Assembly (NCBI RefSeq): GCF_038002965.1
Contig: NZ_JBBOOE010000001.1
Coordinates: 1,159,001-1,223,000, forward strand
Direction of reading: 5' to 3'
DNA: 64,000 bases
Origin: Robertmurraya sp. FSL R5-0851
Lineage (GTDB): Bacteria; Bacillota; Bacilli; Bacillales; Cytobacillaceae
Of the stretch, positions 27,582-35,704 are shown one piece after another. Numbering within the stretch: position 1 is the stretch's first letter; each line of letters opens with the position of its first letter. Both the position numbers and the translations under genes were made by a program. The notes under the pieces are model-generated. The model ran no database searches and had not been told where the DNA came from. It was given only the letters and a program-made list of their open reading frames with translations.

Positions 27582-27876
27582 AATTCTTTGGATGATTGTC
27601 GGAATGGGATTAGTCACTTACATTCCAAGAATGCTTCCTTTCGTGCTGTTTAAAGGAAAAGAATTACCCTCATTTTTGCAAGGAATTTTGAAAAACGTAC
27701 CATATGCAACACTAGGGGCACTAATATTCCCGGGCATATTATTTATTCAAGAGGATCTTTGGTATGGACTTTTTGGGGCTGCAGCCGCGTTTATAGCAGC
27801 TTTTCTCGGTGCAAATGTAATAATAGTCGTTATTTGCTCAATCACGGTACTTACGGTGTATTCCTATTTTTTCTAA
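27571..27876 (+). CDS. azlD: AzlD-family small exporter subunit
   Basis: A 101-residue membrane protein with three to four hydrophobic segments (MIVGMGLVTYIPRMLPFVLF at the start). ATG at 27571 follows GGGAGGGAGAG and overlaps azlC by 11 bp, so the two are translationally coupled. AzlD works with AzlC as a heteromeric exporter. Confidence 0.87.
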   Translation: MKSEILWMIVGMGLVTYIPRMLPFVLFKGKELPSFLQGILKNVPYATLGALIFPGILFIQEDLWYGLFGAAAAFIAAFLGANVIIVVICSITVLTVYSYFF

Positions 27877-27878
27877 GC

Positions 27879-27906
27879 TGTTTCTCCTGGAGGAACAGTT
27901 TTTTTG
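27879..27906 (+). terminator. Terminator after azlD
   Basis: CTGTT..CC and GG.AACAG arms with a TTTTTTT tract; the stem has an internal bulge. Confidence 0.65.
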
Positions 27907-28004
27907 TTATCTTTTGGAATATAGTAATTACTGGTTCTAAATCCTATTTTTATTACTAAAATAAGTACAAAAGGATTGGACAAGGTGGAAAGGGGAGATA
28001 TTTT

Positions 28005-29279
28005 TTGGCTAAGAAAATTGGCTTGTACGGTGTGCTTGCCTTTTGTTTATACGTACTCTTTTTTTACTGGTACTTATTTTATTTTTCACAATCAAGCTTG
28101 CCGTTTGAATATCAAGGAACGAAGGCAGATCCTGCTACTTTTTTAAATGAAAGAGAGTTAATGTTAACAGAGGAATACTCGAAAATTCGCAACTTCTTGT
28201 TTTTTATTTCAACCCCCATTGAGTGGTTATTTTATTTGCTTATATTATTGTTTGGTCTATCTAAGGCGTTTAAGCGATGGTCGGAACAATCGGCTAAATA
28301 TCGGATTCTTCAGCAGGCAATTTATTTAATTTGGTTGTCTGTAGCTGCCTTTATAGCAACGACTCCATTAAGCTATGTTAGCTATTCACTCTCAAAGAAA
28401 TACAATATTTCAACCCAATCCTTTTCGTCTTGGATGAAGGACGAGTTAATCGATTTTTGGATAAATTACGGTACTTTGTTTCTCATAGTGTCCGTTCTAT
28501 ATTGGTTAATGAGAAAGAGCGGTAAAAAGTGGTGGTTTTATGCGTGGTTAATTTCCATACCATTCACTTTATTTATGATGTTTTTACAGCCAGTAGTGAT
28601 TGATCCATTGTACAATGATTTCTATCCTCTTAAAAATAAGGAACTTGAGGCTAAAATCCTTGATATAGCGGACTCGGCTGGAATTCCTGCGGAGCATGTA
28701 TTTGAAGTAAATATGGCAGAAAAGACGAATGCGCTCAATGCGTATGTAACAGGAATTGGATCCAATTCTAGAATTGTTCTATGGGATACGACTCTTAATC
28801 GATTAACCGAAGACCAAATTCTATTTATTATGGCTCATGAGATGGCACATTATGTGGAAAAGCATTTGTATATTGGAATTGCTGGGTATTTGGTGTTCTC
28901 TTTGCTCGGACTATATATCATTTCGAGGTTAATGAGAGCGATTGTGAGCAGATGGGGTGAGGCATTAAAAATTTCTGCAGTTAACGATATTGCGTCGCTT
29001 CCACTGTTTCTATTGCTGTTATCGATGCTAATGTATGTATCAAGTCCATTTTCAAATACAGTGTCACGATATCAAGAGATGCGTGCGGATCGCTATGCAA
29101 TTGAAATGACGCAGAATTCAGAGGCAGCGATTGGAACATTCCAGGAGCTTACAAAAGCGGGGCTTAGTCAGGTAAATCCGCCTCTACTTGTAAAAATCTT
29201 CCGATATGGTCATCCAACCATGCTTGAGCGGATTACAAGAATAGAAGAATATGAACTTGACCAAAGAAATCAGCAATAA
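28005..29279 (+). CDS. yhfN: Membrane M48 zinc protease (YhfN type, CAAX-protease Ste24-like)
   Basis: This 424-residue protein has four to five N-terminal membrane segments, then the zinc motif MAHEMAHYVEKH (HExxH, about residue 280) and two further membrane segments, with EMRADRYA providing the third ligand glutamate. It matches the Ste24/HtpX-like M48 architecture of B. subtilis YhfN. TTG start with GGAAAGGGGAGA. Likely cleaves membrane or lipid-modified proteins; substrate unknown. Confidence 0.88.
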   Translation: MAKKIGLYGVLAFCLYVLFFYWYLFYFSQSSLPFEYQGTKADPATFLNERELMLTEEYSKIRNFLFFISTPIEWLFYLLILLFGLSKAFKRWSEQSAKYRILQQAIYLIWLSVAAFIATTPLSYVSYSLSKKYNISTQSFSSWMKDELIDFWINYGTLFLIVSVLYWLMRKSGKKWWFYAWLISIPFTLFMMFLQPVVIDPLYNDFYPLKNKELEAKILDIADSAGIPAEHVFEVNMAEKTNALNAYVTGIGSNSRIVLWDTTLNRLTEDQILFIMAHEMAHYVEKHLYIGIAGYLVFSLLGLYIISRLMRAIVSRWGEALKISAVNDIASLPLFLLLLSMLMYVSSPFSNTVSRYQEMRADRYAIEMTQNSEAAIGTFQELTKAGLSQVNPPLLVKIFRYGHPTMLERITRIEEYELDQRNQQ

Positions 29280-29322
29280 GAAGAAAATGGGGCCCTTTAA
29301 AGGAGCCCCATTTTCTTCTTAA
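29278..29322. terminator. Bidirectional terminator between yhfN and yhzC
   Basis: A 16-bp stem with AAGAAGAAAATGGGGC and its complement at 29305-29320 around a 12-nt loop, T-rich on both strands. Confidence 0.92.
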
Positions 29323-29555
29323 GTCCCAAATCTCTTGGTCAACAGCTTGTATTCATTTGATAGCTTAAAAAATTCTGGTCTGTTTCTTTCGTCAATGGCT
29401 TGATCAATTCGTTTTGTTAGTTTTTCTTTTTCCGCTTTTAACAATGATTCTGACAGCAGCATCTCAACGTACAAATCTAACACAAATGATTCCTTCGCTT
29501 TCTTGCGATTCATGGCACTGGATTTCATTAGCTCTGTATAAGATTTTTCTTTCAT
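29319..29555 (-). CDS. yhzC: IDEAL-domain protein YhzC
   Basis: A 78-residue protein with a C-terminal IDEAL domain (IDQAIDERNRPEFFKLSNEYKLL, about 48-72), often found alone or attached to other proteins in bacilli. ATG at 29555 follows AGAGGTGA; the longer frame upstream has no binding site. B. subtilis yhzC also stands beside comK. Function unknown; in some proteins this domain mediates self-interaction. Confidence 0.85.
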   Translation of the reverse strand: MKEKSYTELMKSSAMNRKKAKESFVLDLYVEMLLSESLLKAEKEKLTKRIDQAIDERNRPEFFKLSNEYKLLTKRFGT

Positions 29556-29679
29556 TGAAATCACCTCTGATGTCTTTTTCATATTATATTTAACTTTATA
29601 GAAATTATCAACAGAATTTTTAAAAAATTTAGAAAGTTTAAGTTTCAATTGTGAACTAATTCCGAATTTTTTACAAAAT

Positions 29680-29710
29680 TTGATATTGTTTTAATTCAAG
29701 CTGATATGAT
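29680..29710 (+). promoter_or_regulatory. Predicted promoter of comK
   Basis: Extended -10 TGATATGAT (29702-29710) with TTGATA 19 bp upstream. AT-rich stretches lie upstream but no clean pair of ComK boxes (AAAAN5TTTT) could be identified. Confidence 0.45.
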
Positions 29711-29747
29711 AGGAGTTGAATCAGAATTGTCATAAGGAGATGAAAGA

Positions 29748-30311
29748 ATGAGAATGCAGCATCAAAGAAATCTGGTAGAGGAGTACGAAATTAACCCATT
29801 TACGATGGTGATTATGCCTACCACGTATGGGTGCAAAACATATTCAAAGGTATATGAAACAGATGATACCTGTCTTTCCCCTTTTAAGCCTATTGAAATC
29901 ATAAGAAAAAGCTGTCAGTTTTTTGGATCAAGTTATGAAGGTAGAAAGGACGGAGTTAGACAGCTCACTGGAATTACCCATAAGGTCCCCATTCCTGTTT
30001 CCCCTACAAATTACATCTACTTTTTCCCAACCACTTCCCCCGATAATTCGGAATGTATTTGGCTTGCTCATGAGCATATCGTCGATTATAAAAAGGGTGA
30101 TAAAAGTGAGACGACGGTCATGTTCACGAACAAGGAAGTTATGAATATCCCAATTTCCTATAACTCTTTTCACAACCAAATCTCAAGAACCTTGCTAGTA
30201 CAATCGAAGTTAGGAAAACGTCTAGAGGATACAAGAACCATGTATGTGAATTTTGGTAAAAAGATGAGGGCGTCAGAAAACCAACTGGATTATGGAAATT
30301 ACGGGCATTAA
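29748..30311 (+). CDS. comK: Competence transcription factor ComK
   Basis: A 187-residue protein that contains conserved ComK blocks such as YEINPFTMVIMPTTYG, GRKDGVRQLTGITHKVPIPV and IWLAHEHIVDY. ComK binds AT-boxes and activates the DNA uptake genes. The length (B. subtilis ComK is 192) and the absence of frame errors suggest an active gene. Location between yhzC and yhjD matches B. subtilis. RBS AAGGAGATG. Confidence 0.95.
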   Translation: MRMQHQRNLVEEYEINPFTMVIMPTTYGCKTYSKVYETDDTCLSPFKPIEIIRKSCQFFGSSYEGRKDGVRQLTGITHKVPIPVSPTNYIYFFPTTSPDNSECIWLAHEHIVDYKKGDKSETTVMFTNKEVMNIPISYNSFHNQISRTLLVQSKLGKRLEDTRTMYVNFGKKMRASENQLDYGNYGH

Positions 30312-30319
30312 ATCAATAT

Positions 30320-30350
30320 GAACAGGAGCAGCTTTATGCTTCTGTTTTGT
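30320..30350. terminator. Bidirectional terminator between comK and yhjD
   Basis: AACAG.AGCA and TGCT.CTGTT arms with a 6-nt loop and T-rich flanks; it overlaps the 3' end of yhjD. Confidence 0.75.
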
Positions 30351-30708
30351 TATTTTCTCGCTTAAATAAATAATACTCAAGCAGTTCTTGGACTTTGTTT
30401 CGAATTCTTGGATTAAAATAATTATGATGCTCTTCGTATCCTTTATAAAGAAAGGTGAACATCGTAAACGCTTCGTCGTGATTGGATTGGTATACTTTCA
30501 TTTTATTTTTACTCATATAGCGCTTAATCTCACTAAGCTCCTTTTGGACGATCTTCATGGTTTCCTCAATCAAATGAAGATAGGGCTCCTTTAACTTAAT
30601 GGTACTTTTGTTAATACTTTGAATGTCACGATTTAGAACGGTAAGGACCATTGGTAAGTAAATGGCTTGCTCAATCATATTTCTTTCTTCTGGTGGAATT
30701 CTAGTCAT
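30334..30708 (-). CDS. yhjD: YhjD-family protein
   Basis: A 124-residue mainly helical, soluble protein that resembles B. subtilis YhjD (unknown function) in length and in the run RIPPEERNMIEQAIYLPMVL. It sits between comK and yhjE as in B. subtilis. A LexA-like palindrome lies about 30 bp upstream of its start. RBS GAAAGG. Confidence 0.75.
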   Translation of the reverse strand: MTRIPPEERNMIEQAIYLPMVLTVLNRDIQSINKSTIKLKEPYLHLIEETMKIVQKELSEIKRYMSKNKMKVYQSNHDEAFTMFTFLYKGYEEHHNYFNPRIRNKVQELLEYYLFKRENNKTEA

Positions 30709-30735
30709 ATTTATCGAACCTTTCAGACTAAAATA

Positions 30736-30749
30736 AGAACGTTTGTTCT
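30736..30749. promoter_or_regulatory. LexA-like palindrome upstream of yhjD
   Basis: AGAACGTTTGTTCT has the GAAC-N4-GTTC core of the Gram-positive SOS box (CGAACRNRYGTTYC) but misses both outer bases and one central position. It would lie at the yhjD promoter. I recall yhjD being named among LexA-dependent genes in B. subtilis but cannot verify this. Confidence 0.45.
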
Positions 30750-30920
30750 ATTTTATTTTATACGATTCAAGAGGGAAAGGCAAGATGCTAACTTAAACGA
30801 TTTATTTCAACTGTTGTTGTGGGTTAGTTTATGAAAAGAAAAAAGAAAAAATAAGTTTTTTAGAAGGAATAATATTTCAGCTATCGAAATAAATAAGTAA
30901 ATATGAAGGAGATGATATGG

Positions 30921-32909
30921 GTGAGTAAAAGAACGTTAGTGGCAGAAGACTTGTATCAATTAAAATCAGTAGCAGACCCTCAGCTAGCTAGCAATGGACA
31001 AGACCTAGTGTATATTCAAACTGCAATTGATGAAAAGAAAAATGATTATGTCTCAAATATTTACTACATGAATGTAGAGGAAGAATCGGATCCTGTTCAA
31101 TGGACTTTTGGTACGGAGCGGAATTTTTCTCCAAGATGGTCACCATGTGGAGAAAAGGTAGCTTTCGTTTCAACGAGAAGCGGGAAGGGACAGATATACA
31201 TACTGCATAAAAAGGGTGGGGAAGCGAGACAGCTTACTAACATAGCTCATGGAGTTAGTAATCCAGTTTGGTCACCTGATGGAAAACAAATCGCTTTTAC
31301 TACTGCGTTAAAACCAGGGGAAGAACTGAGTGAGAAAGAAGAGAAAAGTGAAGAAAATCCAAATCTGTTAAAGCCATTAGTAGTAGAGAAGATGAAGTAT
31401 AAATCGGATGCAGCCGGTTTTCTAGATGAAAAAGTAAAACAGGTGGCCATCGTGAACGTTGAAAGTGGAGAAGTACAGCTAATCACATCGGGAAATGCCG
31501 ATATCCATTTACAAAGCTGGTCTCCAGATGGAAATACACTTGCAGTATCAGCGGATCTAAGCGAAGATGCAGATTTTTCGTTCATAAATGATTTCTTTTT
31601 ATTAGATATAAAAACAAAAGAGCTAAGAAAAGTGACAGAAGGTACAGGTTATTTTGGCAGTGCTAGCTTTTCTCCGGATGGAAAATATATCGGACTGTTT
31701 GGTCACGAAAGAGAATTTGAGAATGCAACTTTAACCAAGCTTTGGATTTATGATGTTGAGGGAGAAACATTATCTTGCTTAACGGAAGGCACAGACTTGC
31801 TTGTTGGAGACTTAGCAATCGGAGATTTTCATCAAGGGGTAGTCACACCGGGCTTACTTTGGGGAGAAAACAGTACGAGTTTTTATTTCTTGGCAACTGA
31901 TCATGGAAATACCGTTCTATACTACGGTTCGGTAGAAGGTGAGCTGTATCCGGCATTGCTTGATAAGCAGCATGTGTATGGTGCAACTACGGGTGGACAA
32001 GTGAATCAAGCAGTCGTTGCAATCAGTAAACCAACCGAGCCAGGAGAGCTTTATCTATTGGATGTACCAACGGGAGATCTTAAGCAACTAACAAATGTAA
32101 ATAAAGAATTTCTTGAGGAGGTCGTCCTCGCTGAAGTGGAAGAAATTGAATTTACCTCCACAGATGACTGGCAGTTACACGGTTGGATCATGAAGCCGGC
32201 ATCATTTAAAGAGGGTGAAAAATATCCGTGTATTTTAGAAATTCACGGTGGACCTCATGCTATGTATGCCAATACATATTTTCATGAGTTTCAAATGCTA
32301 GCTGCAGCCGGATATGCCGTTTTATTTATTAATCCAAGAGGCAGTCACGGATACGGGCAGTCATTTGTTGATGCGGTTCGTGGAGATTATGGTGGAAGAG
32401 ACTATGCAGATTTAATGGATGCGGTTGATTTTGCATTGAAAAAGTTTGACTTTATAGATGAAAACAAACTAGGGGTTACGGGCGGAAGCTATGGCGGCTT
32501 TATGACAAACTGGATTGTTGGACACACGAACCGGTTTAAGGCGGCAGTTACGCAGCGCTCCATTTCAAACTGGATTAGTTTTTATGGAGTAAGTGATATT
32601 GGGTACTACTTTAATGAATGGCAAATAAAAGCAGAGCTTGAGGATTTAGAAACCTTGTGGAAGCATTCCCCACTCGCCTATGTAAAAAGGATAGAAACAC
32701 CACTCCTTATTCTGCATAGTGAAAAGGATTATCGTTGTCCTATCGAGCAGGCTGAGCAGTTATACATTGCGTTAAAGCATCGTAAAAAGGAAACGAAATT
32801 CGTGCGTTTCCCTGAATCCAATCATGAGTTATCAAGAAGCGGGAAGCCTAATTTAAGAATCGAGAGACTAAACCATATTCTTGGATGGTTTAAAGAATAT
32901 ATTCAATAA
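30921..32909 (+). CDS. S9C prolyl oligopeptidase-family peptidase (YuxL type)
   Basis: This 662-residue cytoplasmic serine peptidase has an N-terminal beta-propeller (about 1-390, with WSPDGK-type blade repeats) and a C-terminal alpha/beta hydrolase domain. The oxyanion motif EIHGGPH, nucleophile elbow GGSYGGFMTNW, acid Asp in HSEKDYRCP and catalytic His in SNHELSRSG are visible. It closely resembles B. subtilis YuxL, an acylaminoacyl-peptidase homologue. GTG at 30921 has AAGGAG at 9 nt; the upstream ATG lies in the binding site. In B. subtilis yuxL is elsewhere, so its place between yhjD and yhjE is local. Confidence 0.9.
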   Translation: MSKRTLVAEDLYQLKSVADPQLASNGQDLVYIQTAIDEKKNDYVSNIYYMNVEEESDPVQWTFGTERNFSPRWSPCGEKVAFVSTRSGKGQIYILHKKGGEARQLTNIAHGVSNPVWSPDGKQIAFTTALKPGEELSEKEEKSEENPNLLKPLVVEKMKYKSDAAGFLDEKVKQVAIVNVESGEVQLITSGNADIHLQSWSPDGNTLAVSADLSEDADFSFINDFFLLDIKTKELRKVTEGTGYFGSASFSPDGKYIGLFGHEREFENATLTKLWIYDVEGETLSCLTEGTDLLVGDLAIGDFHQGVVTPGLLWGENSTSFYFLATDHGNTVLYYGSVEGELYPALLDKQHVYGATTGGQVNQAVVAISKPTEPGELYLLDVPTGDLKQLTNVNKEFLEEVVLAEVEEIEFTSTDDWQLHGWIMKPASFKEGEKYPCILEIHGGPHAMYANTYFHEFQMLAAAGYAVLFINPRGSHGYGQSFVDAVRGDYGGRDYADLMDAVDFALKKFDFIDENKLGVTGGSYGGFMTNWIVGHTNRFKAAVTQRSISNWISFYGVSDIGYYFNEWQIKAELEDLETLWKHSPLAYVKRIETPLLILHSEKDYRCPIEQAEQLYIALKHRKKETKFVRFPESNHELSRSGKPNLRIERLNHILGWFKEYIQ

Positions 32910-32918
32910 TCTAGTAAA

Positions 32919-32952
32919 TACCCATGGGAAACGAGTCCTGTGGGTATTTTTG
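32919..32952 (+). terminator. Terminator after the S9 peptidase
   Basis: ATACCCA and TGGGTAT arms around about 16 nt, followed by TTTTTG. Confidence 0.75.
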
Positions 32953-33001
32953 TCATAAAATAGGCGAATTCGTTCTCTTTTTTAATTAGGAGGTGTACAA
33001 T

Positions 33002-33028
33002 ATGAGAAAAAGGACCATGTTAGAATAA
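33002..33028 (+). CDS. Possible 8-codon leader ORF before yhjE
   Basis: TTAGGAGGTGTACAAT, a strong binding site, precedes ATG and only eight codons (MRKRTMLE) before a stop. It may be a leader peptide or the scar of a lost gene. yhjE follows 32 bp later. Confidence 0.25.
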   Translation: MRKRTMLE

Positions 33029-33060
33029 TATGCAGCTTATTTACGTGAGGAGATTAGGTA

Positions 33061-33699
33061 ATGGATGTAGAATTAATCAAAGCTTGGTTTACTCTTGAAA
33101 ATATTATGGAGTTAATAGAAAAATACCGTTCCTTTGGTCCATTACCGGGAATATTACTTCCATTACTAGAAGCGTTCCTTCCGTTTTTACCACTTTTCCT
33201 TTTTGTGATGGCAAATGCGAGTGCCTTTGGATTATGGTTTGGATTTCTATTTTCTTGGATAGGTGCATCTGGTGGGGCACTAATCGTTTTTCTCTTGATC
33301 AGGAAGTTTGGTCAAAAGAGAATATTGAACTTTTTAAAAAAGCACCCTCAAGTTCAAAAACTCATGGTTTGGGTGGAGAACCATGGATTTGGCCCACTGT
33401 TTTTACTTTTATGCTTTCCTTTTACACCATCAGCTGTTGTGAACATTGTAGCTGGCCTATCTAAAATAAGTATTGCTCAATATATGCTAGCTGTTTTGAC
33501 AGGGAAAATGGTCATGATTTTTACGATTAGCTTTGTTGGCTATGATATACATTCATTGATTACTCAACCCATACGTACAGCGATCGTTGGTTTTGTTATT
33601 GTCTTACTTTGGTTTATAGGAAAAAGGATTGAGGCCCGTCTCAACCGTGTTGAAACGAATGTAAGTGAGCCGGAAAAGATCAGATTAAAGGACCGATAA
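33061..33699 (+). CDS. yhjE: TVP38/TMEM64-family (DedA-like) membrane protein YhjE
   Basis: A 212-residue protein with about five to six hydrophobic segments and the SNARE-associated/VTT domain signature (LLPLLEAFLPFLPL near the start, LLLCFPFTPSAVVNIVAGLSKIS in the middle). It matches B. subtilis YhjE in kind and position. VTT proteins are implicated in lipid scrambling or export; the role here is inferred. RBS GAGGAGATTAGG. Confidence 0.87.
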   Translation: MDVELIKAWFTLENIMELIEKYRSFGPLPGILLPLLEAFLPFLPLFLFVMANASAFGLWFGFLFSWIGASGGALIVFLLIRKFGQKRILNFLKKHPQVQKLMVWVENHGFGPLFLLLCFPFTPSAVVNIVAGLSKISIAQYMLAVLTGKMVMIFTISFVGYDIHSLITQPIRTAIVGFVIVLLWFIGKRIEARLNRVETNVSEPEKIRLKDR

Positions 33700-33720
33700 T
33701 CAACAGAAGGAGGGATGAAG

Positions 33721-33827
33721 ATGAAAAGGTTTGCCCCTGTTATACAAACAAAACTAATTCCCCCTGCAGTAAAGGGTTGATTCGGCGGGCAAAGTTCGTG
33801 AATAATGAAAGCGGTGCTAAAATATAG
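33721..33827 (+). pseudogene. Frameshifted stub of a MalT-like LuxR-family regulator
   Basis: GAAGGAGGG precedes ATG 33721 and MKRFAPVIQTKLIPP, the usual start of large MalT-type ATPase/LuxR regulators. The frame stops at 33778, but one frame over the protein continues GLIRRAKFVNNESGAK (33774-33827), as the family does. One missing A in the run at 33771-33773 would explain this. The rest of the gene (normally over 2 kb) is absent: sequence ends at the IS left end, and the original sequence resumes past the IS with the fabG ribosome binding site. Confidence 0.55.
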
Positions 33828-33911
33828 AGTTTTTTAAAGGTAGTGTCAAAACTTCTATGAAAAAGTAACCTGAGGGTTTGTTTTTCTCTCTTTTTTGTAT
33901 TGGAAGTACCC

Positions 33912-34061
33912 GCAATCGCTCTTGACAAACACGCCAATGGTTTGAGATTCCCTTATCAAGGGCGAAGGGGACAAAAAGAAGGCATGCCAAATAGCCCTTG
34001 GTTTTTTCCATTTTAAACCATTGGCAAGTTCGGTTTGTCAAGAGTTCGCTTCGCCGATTGC
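33912..34061. repeat. Large inverted repeat inside the IS, downstream of the transposase gene
   Basis: The arms contain GCAATCG, CTCTTGACAAAC and GCCAATGGTTT on the left (33912-33953) and their complements on the right (34015-34061), with small mismatches. Loop about 60 nt. It would form a long hairpin in RNA read from either strand. Together with 34062-34094 this is the whole non-coding 3' part of the IS. Confidence 0.7.
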
Positions 34062-34094
34062 TGATTTACTCAAGGGCTCTGCTAAACAAAAAAG

Positions 34095-35540
34095 TTAGGC
34101 TGATTGCTCAATGATCCATTCTTGTGCTAAACCAATAAGTTTAGACCATCGTGCTGGCATATTCGGGAGCTGTGATAACTCCGGATTAAGCACGGGCACC
34201 TTACCTTCTAATGCAGAGTGAGGCCTTAAAAAGTTAAAGTAAGCCACAAACAATGTGACGAAAGAAACAGAGCCGTGTTCAGATCCGAACCCGTGTGTTG
34301 AGCGATAATTACCCTTAAATGTGCGATTGAGTCTTTCAATTACTTGCTTTAGTGGTCGATACTCCGTTGATACAGGATCTTCATTGGTAAGCCCGATAAC
34401 CTGCTTAATATCGAACTGAATATCGTGTTGGGCAAAAAAGTGTTGAGCTAAAAGATAAATCGGATTGCCGTCCACCACAAACGTAAGGTCTTTAGGAATA
34501 TCCTTCATCTTCACTAAGACATCATCAATCGCACGGATCGCCGTAGCTGTATCCCGATTTGGTGATACTGGGTAAGAGAGAATAATCTTTTTCACCGCAT
34601 CAAAGAAGAAAAACAAGTAATGCCAACGGCCGTTCACCCTGATATAGGTTTCGTCCCCGCAGAACTGGTCAGAAAGTTCATACGGGTAGTAATCTACGTA
34701 AGGCTTAAGTGTAAGGGCTACTGCATTCTCGTAATTTAAAATGCTTTGATGCGATATAGATACCCCGTGAACATCTTTCATCAGTGCTGCTGTTTTACGG
34801 GCCGAAAGGCCATAGTTAACATGGTAGGTTAAAATGAGCCCTAATGTATGTGGCGAAACATATAACCTTGATAAATCTACCTTTGGCTTCTGTGGAGTAG
34901 ACTTAGACAATGGCTGAAAATCAATTCGAAACTGTCGGTAAATGTATCTAATCTTAAAGGCTTGAGGGTCCTTTTTAAACTGTTTCTTCTCTTTTGAAGA
35001 CATACCATTCAGTTTTCTTTGGTAATAGGAACAGTCATTATTCTTGCACTTATACACGTCAAAGTCTTTTCGCGCCTTGACTTTCTCAAGTGTTTTAGAA
35101 CAATGAGGACACTTCAAAATAGCCTCTTTCAAATAGCGGCTCTTTTCGTTAAAAACACAAGTACACACCTTACATTGATACTGTCCTTTGCCTCCATTAT
35201 TGGCATAGAGATAATCCGATTGAGCACCGCACTTTGGGCAACTCATTGATGTAGACACCGCTGTCTTTACATTAGAACGCCTTTGAACAGGTTTTAAATG
35301 CTTACCGTTCTTCTCCAGATATTCTGTAAGAAGAATACGATAATCATGTTTCTGGAGCGCTTCGATGATCGGAAGATCATCCACCTGAAGTTTACGGTAA
35401 GGTTTATTTACAGGAGTTTCTTCAGGCTTTTCAAACATGCCCTTCCCAATAAGCAGGGTAAGTAATGTTCGAATTACCTGATCTTGATACTTGATAAATT
35501 CCATTAAATAAGTTAATAATTGAGGGTACAAACTTGTCAC
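34095..35540 (-). CDS. DDE transposase with two zinc ribbons (IS6/IS240-type catalytic domain)
   Basis: A 481-residue transposase. Two zinc-ribbon motifs (CPKCG...CKVC at about 97-125 and CPHC...C..NDC at about 140-168) precede a helix-turn-helix and a DDE domain. Catalytic residues are seen in FCGDETYIRV, FVVDGNPIYL and KQVIERLNRTFKG. The C-terminus YFNFLRPHSALEGKVP is the usual NxxRPHxxL-type tail. The gene is uninterrupted and so may be active. Classical IS6 transposases are about 230 residues, so this belongs to a longer relative carrying extra DNA-binding domains. Confidence 0.9.
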   Translation of the reverse strand: MTSLYPQLLTYLMEFIKYQDQVIRTLLTLLIGKGMFEKPEETPVNKPYRKLQVDDLPIIEALQKHDYRILLTEYLEKNGKHLKPVQRRSNVKTAVSTSMSCPKCGAQSDYLYANNGGKGQYQCKVCTCVFNEKSRYLKEAILKCPHCSKTLEKVKARKDFDVYKCKNNDCSYYQRKLNGMSSKEKKQFKKDPQAFKIRYIYRQFRIDFQPLSKSTPQKPKVDLSRLYVSPHTLGLILTYHVNYGLSARKTAALMKDVHGVSISHQSILNYENAVALTLKPYVDYYPYELSDQFCGDETYIRVNGRWHYLFFFFDAVKKIILSYPVSPNRDTATAIRAIDDVLVKMKDIPKDLTFVVDGNPIYLLAQHFFAQHDIQFDIKQVIGLTNEDPVSTEYRPLKQVIERLNRTFKGNYRSTHGFGSEHGSVSFVTLFVAYFNFLRPHSALEGKVPVLNPELSQLPNMPARWSKLIGLAQEWIIEQSA

Positions 35541-35704
35541 TTCCTAGCTTTTAGGGATTAAGTGTTCGGTGTCGTAACCTCACTTTTATCCTAAAACTAT
35601 GGGGGTGGCAAGTTTTTTGCATTTAAACCCCTTTATATCAAGGATTATTAACTTTTTTAATATAAAAGTTTTGACAATACGTTTTTAAACTGAGGAGGAA
35701 AAGT

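Larger units (their letters stand above)
33839..35681 (-). mobile_element. Insertion sequence with 8-bp target duplication
   Basis: The left end GGTAGTGTCAAAACTTCTA and the inverted right end CGTATTGTCAAAACTTTTA agree at 16 of 19 positions. TTTTTAAA flanks both ends (33831-33838 and 35682-35689), an exact 8-bp target duplication. Total 1843 bp with one transposase gene on the minus strand. Eight-bp duplications and the catalytic domain type fit the IS6/IS240 group, but the transposase is longer than classic members. The IS separates fabG (35705) and its ribosome binding site from whatever promoter lay to the left. Confidence 0.93.

Noticed and set aside
29556..29747. ComK autoregulatory boxes before comK
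   Set aside because: Several A and T runs exist but no AAAAN5TTTT pair at the proper spacing was found.
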